From: Bacteroidales bacterium
GTDB lineage: Bacteria; Bacteroidota; Bacteroidia; Bacteroidales; UBA932
NCBI GenBank assembly: GCA_016286385.1
Contig: JAEESO010000009.1
Location: forward strand, 1 to 64,000
Reading direction: 5' to 3'
DNA length: 64,000 nt
Part shown: positions 35,602-44,257 of the stretch, in pieces
How positions within the stretch are numbered: position 1 is the first letter of the stretch
How the letters are laid out: each line of letters starts with the position of its first letter
Position numbers and translations under genes: made by a program
Notes under the pieces: generated by a model
Told to the model about the DNA's origin: nothing
What the model saw: only the letters and a program-made list of their open reading frames with translations
Databases searched by the model: none

Positions 35602-36525
35602 ATGAAAACCGCAACCGTAGTAAAGAACGCCGGAAGCCACTATCTTCTGAGTGAACTGCCCGCCTGGAACGTCTTTCCGGCGGTGCTCCGCGGCGTGCTC
35701 AGACTGGGTGCGGGAAAGACCACCAACCCTGTTGCCGTGGGAGACATAGTGTCTTATGAAGAAGGGCAGGACGGCATGGCTGTCATCACTTCCGTACTCC
35801 CCCGCCGCAATTACGTCATCCGCCGCAGCACAAACCTTTCCCGCCAGGCGCACATCATTGCGGCCAATGTGGATATGGCTTATCTTGTGGTGTCCCTGTA
35901 CTTCCCGGAGGTGAAACTGCCGTTTTTGGACAGGGTGCTGGTGACTTGTGAGGTGTACGGCATTCCGGCAACCATAGTGCTCTCCAAGACAGACATGTAC
36001 CGGGCCGAGGCCCCCGAGGCCATTGAAGCCTTCCGCCACATATATGAAAGTGCAGGGTATCCGGTCATAGAGACATCCGTAGTGACCGGTGATGGGATTG
36101 ACGCCCTGCGGGACGCCTGTGCCGGGCACGTAAACCTTTTTTCCGGGGAGTCAGGTGTTGGAAAGTCTTCCCTCATAAAGGCCCTGGACCCCTCGCTGGA
36201 TCCAAAGATCGGGGATATATCGGCCGTGCATCTTCAGGGAAAACACACAACGTCCCTCTATGAGATGTACCCCCTTGCATCCGGCGGGTACGTTATTGAC
36301 TCCCCGGGGCTAAGGGGCTTTGGCCTTGTAGACCTTGAAAAAGAGGAGATTGCACGCTACTTTCCGGAAATGCTGCGGGTCTCCGAGGGCTGCCGGTTCA
36401 CCCCCTGCACGCACACCCATGAACCCGGCTGCGCCGTAAAGGAGGCGGTTGCCAGCGGCATCATCGCCCAGGAGCGCTACAACTCCTATCTTGGTATGCT
36501 GGAAGAGGATAAGAAATTCAGATGA
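35602..36525 (+). CDS. rsgA: Ribosome small-subunit-dependent GTPase A
   Basis: 307 aa, a circularly permuted GTPase acting in late 30S assembly. An N-terminal OB fold precedes the permuted G-motifs: G4 VLSKTDMY, then G1 FSGESGVGKSSLIK, then G3 IDSPGLRGF. The zinc-binding tail is CRFTPCTHTHEPGCAVKEAV. An upstream in-frame TTG at 35593 exists; the ATG at 35602 fits better. Overlaps the MATE gene by 4 nt (ATGA). Confidence 0.95.
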   Translation: MKTATVVKNAGSHYLLSELPAWNVFPAVLRGVLRLGAGKTTNPVAVGDIVSYEEGQDGMAVITSVLPRRNYVIRRSTNLSRQAHIIAANVDMAYLVVSLYFPEVKLPFLDRVLVTCEVYGIPATIVLSKTDMYRAEAPEAIEAFRHIYESAGYPVIETSVVTGDGIDALRDACAGHVNLFSGESGVGKSSLIKALDPSLDPKIGDISAVHLQGKHTTSLYEMYPLASGGYVIDSPGLRGFGLVDLEKEEIARYFPEMLRVSEGCRFTPCTHTHEPGCAVKEAVASGIIAQERYNSYLGMLEEDKKFR

Positions 36526-38000
36526 AGCAGCTTAACCGGGAAATCCTCTCTCTGGCGGCTCCCAGCATCCTTGCCAACATAACCGTCCCGCTTGTAGGGA
36601 TGGCCGATATCGCCGTGGCCGGCCACCTGGGCGGCGGCTCCGGCGCGGCGGCACTCATCGGGGGCATCACCATCGGCACAATGCTGTTTGATCTCCTGTA
36701 CTGGAACTTTGCCTTTTTACGTTCCAGTACCGGCGGTCTCACGGCCCAGGCCTACGGACGGCTCCTTGCCGGCGCCACCGCAACCGTCATGCCCGGCACA
36801 GACCGGGCATCTTCCCTCCGGAGCATACTGCTACGGGCACTGCGGATTGCCATGTTATCCGGTGTGGCGCTCATTGCCCTCCAATGGGTTGTGCTATGGC
36901 TGGCATTTTTGCTGGTGGACTGCACGCCTGAGGTACGTGAGCTGGCATCTGAATATTTCAAAATCCGCATCTGGGCAGCTCCGGCAACGCTTTCGCTGTT
37001 TGCATTCAAGGGATGGTTCATCGGCCTTCAGGATACCGTGAAGCCCATGATTGCCGATCTTATTGTGAACGGCCTCAACATCTTATTGTCATTCGGGCTG
37101 GGCTTTGGCCTTTGCGGCCTTCCCGCCATGGGCTTTGCCGGGGTTGCCGCCGGCACGCTCATCGCCCAGTGGTGCGGCTTCACGTACGCCGCCTTCGCCG
37201 CCCGGCACTCTCTGGGGCAGCTGGTGACACAAAAACCCGCGTTTTTGCGCCACCAGCCGGTCTCCGGGACAGCCGGCGACACAAAATCGGCCGTTTTTGG
37301 GTTACCAGCTGCCCCCACGGTGGACCAGGTCCAACAACACCCCGCGGACCAGGAGGTCCAGGCACCGTCGTTCTTCCGGATGAACCGTGACCTTGTGCTA
37401 AGGTCCCTGGGGATGATTGCGGTGTATATAGGGTTCACGGTTATATCGGCCAAATTTGGAGATACCATGCTGGCGGTAAGCTCAATCCTTATGAAACTGC
37501 TGCTGGTATTCAGCTATTTCACGGACGGCTTTGCTTATGCCGGAGAGGCCCTTACTGGACGGTTCATTGGAGCCGGGGACAATGCCGGGGTGCATGCCTC
37601 CGTGAAGGGATGCTTCATCTGGGGCTGGGGCCTTGCCGGGGCGTTCATGCTGCTGTACGGCCTTGGCGGAGTGCCGGCCTTCCACCTCCTAACATCGGAC
37701 CTCACGGTGGTGGACGCCGGGAGGGAATTCATCCCCTGGCTGCTCCTGATGCCGCTTATCGGCGTTCCCGCATTCATCTGGGACGGCGTTTTTACGGGAG
37801 CCACGGCAACATCGGCCATGAGGGACAGCACGCTCCTTTGCGCCGTGGGCTTTTTTGCCGTATGGTTTGGGGGATATTATCTCGCCGCAACACCCCCGGC
37901 TGGTCCCACAGCCATCCATATCCTCATGGCAGCATATTTCGTGCACCTTGCCATCCGCTCCATATACCTTACCATATATTGGTGGAGGGTAAAGAAATAA
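36522..38000 (+). CDS. MATE family efflux transporter with repeat-derived insertion
   Basis: 492 aa. Multidrug and toxic compound extrusion type, about 12 helices in two six-helix bundles, exporting organic cations or drugs by Na+/H+ antiport. The N-half starts LNREILSLAAPSILANITVPLVGMADIAVAGHLG. The family is usually about 440-450 aa; the extra roughly 50 residues sit in the central cytoplasmic loop (about 228-288), where the DNA contains a pair of palindromic repeat units read in frame (HSLGQLVTQKPAFLRHQP onward). Helices on both sides look intact, so the protein is probably functional. Confidence 0.9.
   Translation: MKQLNREILSLAAPSILANITVPLVGMADIAVAGHLGGGSGAAALIGGITIGTMLFDLLYWNFAFLRSSTGGLTAQAYGRLLAGATATVMPGTDRASSLRSILLRALRIAMLSGVALIALQWVVLWLAFLLVDCTPEVRELASEYFKIRIWAAPATLSLFAFKGWFIGLQDTVKPMIADLIVNGLNILLSFGLGFGLCGLPAMGFAGVAAGTLIAQWCGFTYAAFAARHSLGQLVTQKPAFLRHQPVSGTAGDTKSAVFGLPAAPTVDQVQQHPADQEVQAPSFFRMNRDLVLRSLGMIAVYIGFTVISAKFGDTMLAVSSILMKLLLVFSYFTDGFAYAGEALTGRFIGAGDNAGVHASVKGCFIWGWGLAGAFMLLYGLGGVPAFHLLTSDLTVVDAGREFIPWLLLMPLIGVPAFIWDGVFTGATATSAMRDSTLLCAVGFFAVWFGGYYLAATPPAGPTAIHILMAAYFVHLAIRSIYLTIYWWRVKK
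37214..37315. repeat. Paired palindromic repeat units, locus C (inside MATE gene)
   Basis: Outer arms GGGGCAGCTGGTGAC (37214-37228) and GTTACCAGCTGCCCC (37301-37315) match at 14 of 15 positions. Between them lie two hairpins, ACACAAAAACCCGCGTTTTT and ACACAAAATCGGCCGTTTTT. Same plan as loci A and B. The insertion keeps the MATE frame open. A 13-bp palindrome TGGACCAGGTCCA follows at 37321-37333. Confidence 0.8.
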
Positions 38001-38004
38001 TGAC

Positions 38005-38012
38005 TATCTTTG
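38005..38012 (+). promoter_or_regulatory. -7 box of the beta-galactosidase gene
   Basis: TATCTTTG directly after the MATE stop, 27 nt before the ATG at 38040, so this gene is transcribed separately from rsgA-MATE. Confidence 0.5.
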
Positions 38013-38039
38013 TGTGATATTAACCACACAAGCAATACT

Positions 38040-41015
38040 ATGAATTTATTACTTTTGGCCGCGGCGGTCCTCCCTCTCTGGCAGGATATGCAGGCAACTT
38101 CCGTAAATGCAGAGACACAACGCACTGAAGTAATCTATTATGCCAGCCGTGAAGATGCCCTGAAAAAGGGATTCCGTGAGTCCGAGAACTACGTAGACCT
38201 CAACGGCATATGGGACTTCAAATACTTTGAGGACTACCACAACCTCACGCTGGAGCCCGCCAGCTGGGACAGGATAAAGGTCCCCGGGAACTGGGAGATC
38301 CAGGGATATGGATACGCATACTACACCAATATCCAGTACGACTTCTGCCCTGAGAATCCTCAGCCGCCGGTGCTGCCGGAGTCTTTCCCCGCAGGCGTCT
38401 ACCACAGGACTTTTACCGTTCCGGAAAGCTGGGCCGGCCGTGAGGTGTTCCTAAACCTCTGCGGCACCAAGAGCGGCACATATGTGTACGTGAACGGAGA
38501 GGAAGTTGGCTACGGAGAGGACTCCAAGAGCCTTCACCGTTATAATATCACAAAGTATCTGAAGCCCGGGGAGAATGACCTCAGGCTCAAGATATTCCGT
38601 TATACATCGGCCTCATATCTGGAAGACCAGGACTTCTGGCGCATAAGCGGCATTGAGAGAGATGTGTATCTTTCAAGCGAAAAGGCCCATTCCGGCTTTG
38701 ATTTCAGCGTCATCTCCACCCTTGACGAGGACCTCCAGACCGGTATCTTCAAACTCAGGATGCACTCCAAGGCTCCCGTAGAGGTGTTCTATGAGCTTCT
38801 TGACAAGGACGGCAGTGCCGTGGCCGATGCAATCTTCGAGTTCAGCGGCTCAATGGCAACGGTGACTGACACTATCCCTTCCGTACGCCGCTGGAGTGCC
38901 GAGACCCCGGAGCTGTACACCCTCCTTCTCAGGGTGAACGGGGAATACACCCGCTTCCACGTGGGCTTCCGCCGCTTTGAGGTGAAGGAGATCCCCGATC
39001 AGGTCGGGGATGACGGAAAAACGCGCATGGTCCACGCCTTCCTTGTGAACGGCCAGCCCGTCAAGTTCAAGGGCGTGAACCTCCATGAACACAACCCCTA
39101 CACCGGTCATTATACCACAAAGCAGAACATCCTTGAGGACCTTCTCCTCATGAGGAAGGCCAACATCAACGCCATCCGCACCTGCCACTATCCTCAGCCC
39201 CGTGAGTTCTATGAGCTCTGCGACTCCCTTGGCTTCTATGTGTACGACGAATGCAACATTGAAAGCCACGGTATGGGTTACTCCCTGGACAAAACCCTTG
39301 GCAACAAGCCGGAATGGCTCACAAAGCACATTGACCGTACACTCAACATGTACAGGCGTACGGCTAATTACCCCTGCGTTACCATCCTCTCGCTTGGCAA
39401 CGAGGCCGGTAACGGCGTGAACTTCTATGAAACCTACAAGCTCCTGAAATCCCTGGAGAAGGATGGCCAGAACAGGCCTGTGGTATATGAAAGGGCCGAA
39501 TTCGAGCACAACACGGATTTCATCAACCCCATGTACCCCGACACAAAGTGGCTGAAGAAGATGGGAGAGACCTACAGCGCCCGTCCAATTGTGCTTTGCG
39601 AATATACCCACGCAATGGGTAACTCTAACGGCTCCATGGACCTCATGTGGGAGCAGTTCTACGGCCACACCCACCTTCAGGGCGGTTTCATCTGGGACTG
39701 GGTGGACCAGGGCCTGTACGACGAAAAACGCGGCTGGACCTACGGCGGAGACTACGGAGAGAATCCTCCGTCCGACCAAAACTTCTGCTGCAACGGCATA
39801 GTGAATCCTGACCGTGACCCCCACCCCGCATTCTATGAGGTGAAGCACATCCACCAGAACCTTTCCGTAACCGCCAAGGACCTTGAAAACGGCGTGTTCC
39901 AGGTATTCAACCGTTACTACTTCACCACCGTAAACGGCACAAAGCTCAAGTGGTGGGTAGAACGTGACGGCAAGCGCATCTTCCTTGCAAAGGGCAAGGT
40001 AAAGCTCAACATAGGCCCTCAGGAGTACCAGGAATTCAAGGTTCGCCTTCCACGTATGAAAAAGCCCGGGCAGTACCGCATCTTCTTCACCACGGCCGAT
40101 GCCTGCGACGAGATCTTCATCAAGGATACATCGGCCCCGGAAAAAGTGCAGGTAAAGCGCTATGTGGGCTTTACGGACGGAGACACCCAGATTGTTGTGC
40201 GCGGCCAGAAGGTGGAACTTGTCTTCAACAAGGAATGGGGCTGCGTAAAGAGCTGGAAGGTGGGCGGAAAGGATGTTGTGGATCCATCCTTTGGCATCAG
40301 GCCCAATTTCTGGCGTGCACCCATAGACAACGACTACGGCAACCGTGCCCCGGAGCGCACTTCCATATATAAGGAGGCCTGGAAGCCTGTTGCCGTAAAG
40401 GCAGAAGAGGCCGATGGCACCGTACGCATCCTTGTCAAGGGCCAGGGCGTCAGGGCATCCGAGGTCTGGACCGTATTCCCTGACGGCACGCTTAAGATAG
40501 AGGTTGAAACCGCCGCGGAGCCTACTCTCAAGGGCATTGAAATCCCCCGCCTTGGCGTAAGGTTACGTGTGGCCGATGATGCCTTCTCATACTATGGCCG
40601 CGGCCCCGTGGAGAACTACTGGGACAGGGCTTCATGCACGTTCAAGAGCATATTCAAGAGCGCTGCATCCAAGGAATACTATCCTTATGTAAGGCCCCAG
40701 GAATGCGGTCACCACACTGATGTGAACTGGCTAAGCATAGGCGGAATCACCGTTCAGGGACTGTTTGAATTCAATGCCCTGAGGCAAACCATTGAAGACC
40801 TTGACGGCGGCATCACAAAGAGCCAGACCCACATTACGGATGTTCCGTTCAATGATTTCACTGAGGTTTGCATTGACTATAAGATGAGCGGAATCGGTGG
40901 CTACGACAGCTGGGGCGCCCGTCCGGAACCTGCCTACACACTCTGGAGCGATGAGAGCTATTCATACAGCTTTACGCTCCATCCTTCAAGGAAACCAAGC
41001 AAATTCATCTACTAA
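38040..41015 (+). CDS. lacZ: Beta-galactosidase, GH2 (LacZ type)
   Basis: 991 aa. Hydrolyses terminal beta-galactosides, probably in the periplasm: an N-terminal hydrophobic stretch (MNLLLLAAAVLPLW) looks like a signal peptide. Order: sugar-binding jelly roll, Ig-like domain, TIM barrel with acid/base LSLGNEAGNG and nucleophile LCEYTHAMGNSNG, Ig-like domain, C-terminal Bgal small-chain domain (YYGRGPVENYWDR). DECNIESHGMGY is also conserved. A palindrome-encoded segment IPDQVGDDGKTRMV interrupts the junction before FLVNGQPVKFKGVNLHEH. No SusC/D pair adjoins it. The transposon inserted 27 nt after its stop. Confidence 0.94.
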   Translation: MNLLLLAAAVLPLWQDMQATSVNAETQRTEVIYYASREDALKKGFRESENYVDLNGIWDFKYFEDYHNLTLEPASWDRIKVPGNWEIQGYGYAYYTNIQYDFCPENPQPPVLPESFPAGVYHRTFTVPESWAGREVFLNLCGTKSGTYVYVNGEEVGYGEDSKSLHRYNITKYLKPGENDLRLKIFRYTSASYLEDQDFWRISGIERDVYLSSEKAHSGFDFSVISTLDEDLQTGIFKLRMHSKAPVEVFYELLDKDGSAVADAIFEFSGSMATVTDTIPSVRRWSAETPELYTLLLRVNGEYTRFHVGFRRFEVKEIPDQVGDDGKTRMVHAFLVNGQPVKFKGVNLHEHNPYTGHYTTKQNILEDLLLMRKANINAIRTCHYPQPREFYELCDSLGFYVYDECNIESHGMGYSLDKTLGNKPEWLTKHIDRTLNMYRRTANYPCVTILSLGNEAGNGVNFYETYKLLKSLEKDGQNRPVVYERAEFEHNTDFINPMYPDTKWLKKMGETYSARPIVLCEYTHAMGNSNGSMDLMWEQFYGHTHLQGGFIWDWVDQGLYDEKRGWTYGGDYGENPPSDQNFCCNGIVNPDRDPHPAFYEVKHIHQNLSVTAKDLENGVFQVFNRYYFTTVNGTKLKWWVERDGKRIFLAKGKVKLNIGPQEYQEFKVRLPRMKKPGQYRIFFTTADACDEIFIKDTSAPEKVQVKRYVGFTDGDTQIVVRGQKVELVFNKEWGCVKSWKVGGKDVVDPSFGIRPNFWRAPIDNDYGNRAPERTSIYKEAWKPVAVKAEEADGTVRILVKGQGVRASEVWTVFPDGTLKIEVETAAEPTLKGIEIPRLGVRLRVADDAFSYYGRGPVENYWDRASCTFKSIFKSAASKEYYPYVRPQECGHHTDVNWLSIGGITVQGLFEFNALRQTIEDLDGGITKSQTHITDVPFNDFTEVCIDYKMSGIGGYDSWGARPEPAYTLWSDESYSYSFTLHPSRKPSKFIY
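38991..39011. repeat. Palindromic insertion within lacZ
   Basis: ATCCCCGA (38991-38998), loop TCAGG, TCGGGGAT (39004-39011). Read in frame it gives IPDQVGDDG, about a dozen residues not expected at this point in GH2 enzymes. It looks like a small mobile palindrome fixed in coding sequence. Confidence 0.65.
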
Positions 41016-41042
41016 ACCCTTTAATAAATTTATTTTTATTAT

Positions 41043-41066
41043 GGCTCACCTGCAATCTTCCGTGTC
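41043..41066 (+). repeat. Transposon left terminal inverted repeat
   Basis: 24 nt beginning GGCTCACCTGCAA and ending TTCCGTGTC, ending 3 nt before the transposase stop codon. Partner at 45148-45171. Confidence 0.88.
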
Positions 41067-41069
41067 CCA

Positions 41070-42146
41070 CTACCCAAAGATCCTGCACAACCTGAACATG
41101 AAGAACGGCAGATCGGACACCCCTCTCAGCTGAGCCCGGAAGCCTTTCATCTTGGAGTTGAGTGACTCTGCGGAAGCGTTGGTGGAGCGCTCAAGGAAGT
41201 AGTTCAGTACATTGTCCTCCCTGGATTTGATGGCGTCGCGGGCCGATTTGATTTCGCGGATGGTGCAGCGGTTGACGGCCTTGTACCAGCCATGTAACTT
41301 CTCGCGGGCGGCATCCCTGTCAAGGGATGTGCTCCTGAAGATGGCTCTTAGCTTGTTTACAATGTCATAGGATTCCTTTATCTTGGGATACAGGCGGAAG
41401 AGCAGGTCCATCCGCTCCTTCGTCCGTTCACTCCACTTGTCGGGCGTTTGTGTAAGTGCGCATCTACACCGGGTGAGCAGTTCCACCAGCGTGTCGCCCG
41501 TGCTGAGCACCGTGGGCCTGAACTTCTCGTTTTTACGGGCCGGCTTGCGGCCCCTGGTCTTGCCCTTGTACTTCTTGGGATGCGTCTTGCGATACCACCG
41601 GCGATGGGCCGCATTGCGCTTCTGGCGCTTCTTGAACTCGCTTTTCTCTTTGCGGACCTTGGCCTGGGCCTCCCGCTTGCAGCGCAGGCGCATCTCCTCA
41701 ATGGCATCGTTGCAGCGCCTCATGATGTGGAAGCAGTCCAGGACAATGGTCGCGTTCGGGAAGGCCTGCATCACAATATCGGCCATACTCTCGGACAGAT
41801 CCATGGTCACTTCCTTGACCTTCAGGCGCTGCTCTTCCGGTATCTTGAGCAGGACTGCCACGACATCCTGGGCCTTGGTGCCGCGGACGGCGGCCACAAT
41901 CGTTCCTTTCTTGCAGTGGCCCTCCTTGTTGGACAGGAAGGTGAACAGGTCATCCTGCAACGAGGTCTCGTCGATGCTCAAATGCTCGCCGATGTTCTCC
42001 TCCATCAGGGCCCAGTCGGAGGCGTGATCCAGTTGCTCCCATTCCCGGAACCCGCTCAACGAGTCCTTGTAACAGCGCTCCAGTGTGTCTCCATCCGTGA
42101 AAAAGAACTTACCAAGGGAGCGTGCCGTCACCGGCGTTGTATCCAA
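41070..42146 (-). CDS. ISL3/ISAon1-family transposase, catalytic part (OrfB)
   Basis: 358 aa. Carries the DDE_Tnp_ISL3 landmarks: SIDETSLQDDLFTF (first Asp), VTMDLSESMADIVMQAFPNATIVLDCFHIMRR (second Asp region) and NASAESLNSKMKGFRAQLRG with the final Glu. A strongly basic insertion (RKPARKNEKFRP region) is usual. The frame has no ATG at its beginning: the first start candidate is TTG at 42146, and an in-frame TAA lies just upstream of 42155. OrfA overlaps by 38 nt in another frame; a T6A4 run at 42163-42154 may allow frameshifting to a fused protein. Appears intact. Confidence 0.88.
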   Translation of the reverse strand: MDTTPVTARSLGKFFFTDGDTLERCYKDSLSGFREWEQLDHASDWALMEENIGEHLSIDETSLQDDLFTFLSNKEGHCKKGTIVAAVRGTKAQDVVAVLLKIPEEQRLKVKEVTMDLSESMADIVMQAFPNATIVLDCFHIMRRCNDAIEEMRLRCKREAQAKVRKEKSEFKKRQKRNAAHRRWYRKTHPKKYKGKTRGRKPARKNEKFRPTVLSTGDTLVELLTRCRCALTQTPDKWSERTKERMDLLFRLYPKIKESYDIVNKLRAIFRSTSLDRDAAREKLHGWYKAVNRCTIREIKSARDAIKSREDNVLNYFLERSTNASAESLNSKMKGFRAQLRGVSDLPFFMFRLCRIFG

Positions 42147-42543
42147 GACTATCTTTTAAAAAAGCCGCGAACTCGGCGCAGTAACGGGTACCGGATGCAG
42201 CCAGCGGATATACGTTCAGCACTACGTTCTTCCCTTCCGGAGTCAGCCATCGGCGCCGCCGAACGTGGAGTACAGCCTTCCTGTCCCGGACCGGGAAGTC
42301 CGTGATGACCGTCTCCTCCGTGAAGCCGTTTGGCCGCAATTCCTGCATGTCTTCGGACCGATTGTCCCGTTCATCCAGGTAGATGTGAAGGGAAGAACCG
42401 TATAGGATGTCCTTCTTGCTCTCCCGGGAGTCCAGGGACTGTGTCTCCATCCACACCGGCTCGAAGAAGTCCAGGATGCCCTCCGGCAGGAAGAAGCTAA
42501 GGAAGTGCTGATAGAGTTGAAGTTGTGAAGTGTCTTTGTCCAT
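42109..42543 (-). CDS. ISAon1-type transposase N-terminal region (OrfA)
   Basis: 144 aa. Resembles the short upstream ORF that accompanies Bacteroidota ISL3-like transposases, supplying the N-terminal DNA-binding part (FPVRDRKAVLHVRRRRWLTPEGK). It precedes and overlaps OrfB in a different frame. The ATG reads MDKDTSQLQLYQHFLSFFLPEG. Identification is from memory of the family and its position. Confidence 0.75.
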   Translation of the reverse strand: MDKDTSQLQLYQHFLSFFLPEGILDFFEPVWMETQSLDSRESKKDILYGSSLHIYLDERDNRSEDMQELRPNGFTEETVITDFPVRDRKAVLHVRRRRWLTPEGKNVVLNVYPLAASGTRYCAEFAAFLKDSLGYNAGDGTLPW

Positions 42544-42564
42544 GTTGTATATCGCTTATGAACA

Positions 42565-42592
42565 GCAAAAGCGGCCCGAAGACCGCTTTTGC
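42565..42592. terminator. Hairpin between cargo and transposase genes
   Basis: Arms GCAAAAGCGG (42565-42574) and CCGCTTTTGC (42583-42592), loop CCCGAAGA. It could end transcription of the fimbrillin-like gene and shield the transposase from read-through. No long U-run follows. Confidence 0.45.
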
Positions 42593-42689
42593 GCTATTAT
42601 CAATCGCGCTCCTATTCGTACCCAAATCGGCTATCATGGGCACGGCGCAGTCACGGGACACGCTATGCGACGGGGTTTTAACCGTTCAA

Positions 42690-43979
42690 TTAGTTGCCAA
42701 CAAAATAGAGGAAGGCACGGACATACACTTTGTTGGACTGATCTTGGCCATTACTGAAATATAAACTGCCATTTCCGTTAAACGACACGTGGTATTTATA
42801 GTTACTGTTAGCCTCGTCAGGCGAAGACGTCCAGTAGAACCAATCAGTCCTCAATGGTGAACCGCCAGCTTTGGTGATGAGCGCGTCCAGGCCGGTGTAA
42901 TTGTACTCATTCCCCCCGTTGGCCGCGCACATGGACTTCCACTGATCAACGGTGGGAAACCGCCAGTTGGCACCGTCAAGTTTCGGAGTCTTGCCCTCGC
43001 AGGCACTTTTTGCATCGGACCAATTCATCCCCCAGCTCTCCTCGCTGATAGCGATGGCTCCGTAGATGGACGCATAACTCCGTTCGGTTATCACGGCTAT
43101 GGCGGTGGTGCCTGCGTTTGTTGCCGACTCCACGCATGCATACATCATGCCGTCGGCAGCGACGACGCGGCCCAGGCTGGCAGTTGTGGCCACGTTTATA
43201 TTCTTCACCAGAGTCAGCGAGGCGTTGATGGCGTAGTACTGGCCCTGTGCAAAGGTCGCGCCCGTTTTGAGATAGTCGTAATAGAATGTGAACCCGAGGC
43301 TCGTCTTCTGGGCCGTCAGCGTCACGCGGCCACTGGCGACGGCGGGCACGGCCACGTAGAGTTCGCTCATGGCGGCGGCGGGCGTGACCTCGCAGGTGGT
43401 GCCGCCGACGGTGACAAAGAGTTTGTTTACGCTCAGTGCCGATGCGTCGTCCTTGTCCTTCAGCGTGAACTTCACGATGGCCTGCTGGTTCACGAACGAG
43501 GCATCCGTGGCCGTCACGTTGCTGCCCGCGACGGTAGCCGTCACCGTGGCTGTGGCATAGTCGCACACGCGGTCGATGCTCGTTTCCGAGCCTGTCAGCG
43601 TGCCGTCCTGCGTGGCGTAGGCGGGGCTGAGATATTTCAGCAGCAGCGACTGGCCATTGCTGGGCAGCGACGACAGCGTGCCCTTCAGCTTCGTGCTTGC
43701 GCCGCTGGTCTCGGCAGTCAGCGTGCCGTACTTCGTCGTGGTGCCGTCGCTGGTCCATACCTCCACCGCGTCGCCCTGGGACCACGTGGCATTGAGCGTC
43801 GAACCGCTGAGCGACAGGGCGCGGGTGGCTATGTCGTCATCCGGATTCTCTCCCTTATTGGCCACAACGGACATCGTATACGTTTGAACCTCGGGCTCTT
43901 CAACAATAATAGAGAGATCTTCTCTCGCGCAGGCTGCCAAGGAGGCCGCTGCCAATATGATTGCAAAAGTCTTTTTCAT
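42690..43979 (-). CDS. Fimbrillin-like lipoprotein (transposon cargo)
   Basis: 429 aa. Lipoprotein signal MKKTFAIILAAASLAAC with Cys17, so likely anchored to the outer membrane. The N-terminal domain, starting around ATRALSLSGSTLNATWSQGDAVEVW and continuing in Thr/Ser/Ala-rich beta sandwiches, resembles the fimbrillin (Mfa2/FimB-like) families of Bacteroidales. The C-terminus holds a FISUMP/DUF1566-like module (NWSDAKSACEGKTPKLDG, WRFPTVDQWKSM, WYWTSS-like FYWTSSPDEANS). Likely a surface structural or adhesive protein. It lacks ATCGGCC words and its codon choice looks unlike that of the flanking chromosome, consistent with transfer. Confidence 0.75.
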   Translation of the reverse strand: MKKTFAIILAAASLAACAREDLSIIVEEPEVQTYTMSVVANKGENPDDDIATRALSLSGSTLNATWSQGDAVEVWTSDGTTTKYGTLTAETSGASTKLKGTLSSLPSNGQSLLLKYLSPAYATQDGTLTGSETSIDRVCDYATATVTATVAGSNVTATDASFVNQQAIVKFTLKDKDDASALSVNKLFVTVGGTTCEVTPAAAMSELYVAVPAVASGRVTLTAQKTSLGFTFYYDYLKTGATFAQGQYYAINASLTLVKNINVATTASLGRVVAADGMMYACVESATNAGTTAIAVITERSYASIYGAIAISEESWGMNWSDAKSACEGKTPKLDGANWRFPTVDQWKSMCAANGGNEYNYTGLDALITKAGGSPLRTDWFYWTSSPDEANSNYKYHVSFNGNGSLYFSNGQDQSNKVYVRAFLYFVGN

Positions 43980-43992
43980 TGCTCATTCCTCC

Positions 43993-44139
43993 TTATTCAT
44001 CCCATGTTAGTTCGTTCGCAGCACCATAACCATTGCGATTAGCATTTACGCCGCTTTGGCAGATAACGCCCTCGGTCTTGACCTCGAACACCATCGTCGA
44101 TGGCGCTTCGTAAAGAGTTTTGTCGTTCTTGATTTCCAT
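43993..44139 (-). CDS. Small 48-aa peptide upstream of the fimbrillin-like gene
   Basis: MEIKNDKTLYEAPSTMVFEV, then KTEGVICQSG and a Gly/Asn-rich tail ending ELTWDE. There is no signal peptide or membrane helix. Bacteroidales genomes hold many short ORFs of this shape (a YxxPxxxVxEVxxEGVICxSG-like core) next to surface lipoproteins. Function unknown; a secreted or processed peptide is possible. Start ATG at 44139 preferred over the in-frame start at 44184. It ends 13 nt before the lipoprotein start. Confidence 0.55.
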   Translation of the reverse strand: MEIKNDKTLYEAPSTMVFEVKTEGVICQSGVNANRNGYGAANELTWDE

Positions 44140-44257
44140 GTAATTATGTCTTAGTTTGAATAATATCTGTTTACTTGCTGGCACACGAATAGCAGCGGCA
44201 CTTCTCTCGAAGGTCGCGACTGTTGTTACGTAAGCTGTTGATTAAAAAACGGTTATA

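Noticed and set aside
35506..36129. N-terminal 208-residue extension of the malQ frame
   Set aside because: It is antisense to rsgA and lies upstream of the CBM-like start; the ATG at 35505 begins recognisable sequence.
38050..38405. Minus-strand frame opposite the lacZ 5' end
   Set aside because: Shadow frame; no homology and no promoter.
42155..42163. TTTTTTA as a classical -1 frameshift site for the transposase
   Set aside because: A -1 shift there leads to the third frame, not to OrfB; only +1 or -2 would join the two ORFs.
42640..42680. GTGTCCC near CACGGGACACGC as an inner right end of the IS
   Set aside because: Only 7-8 nt match the left end, with no match to GGCTCACCTGCAA; the 45148-45171 end matches 22 of 24 with a target duplication.
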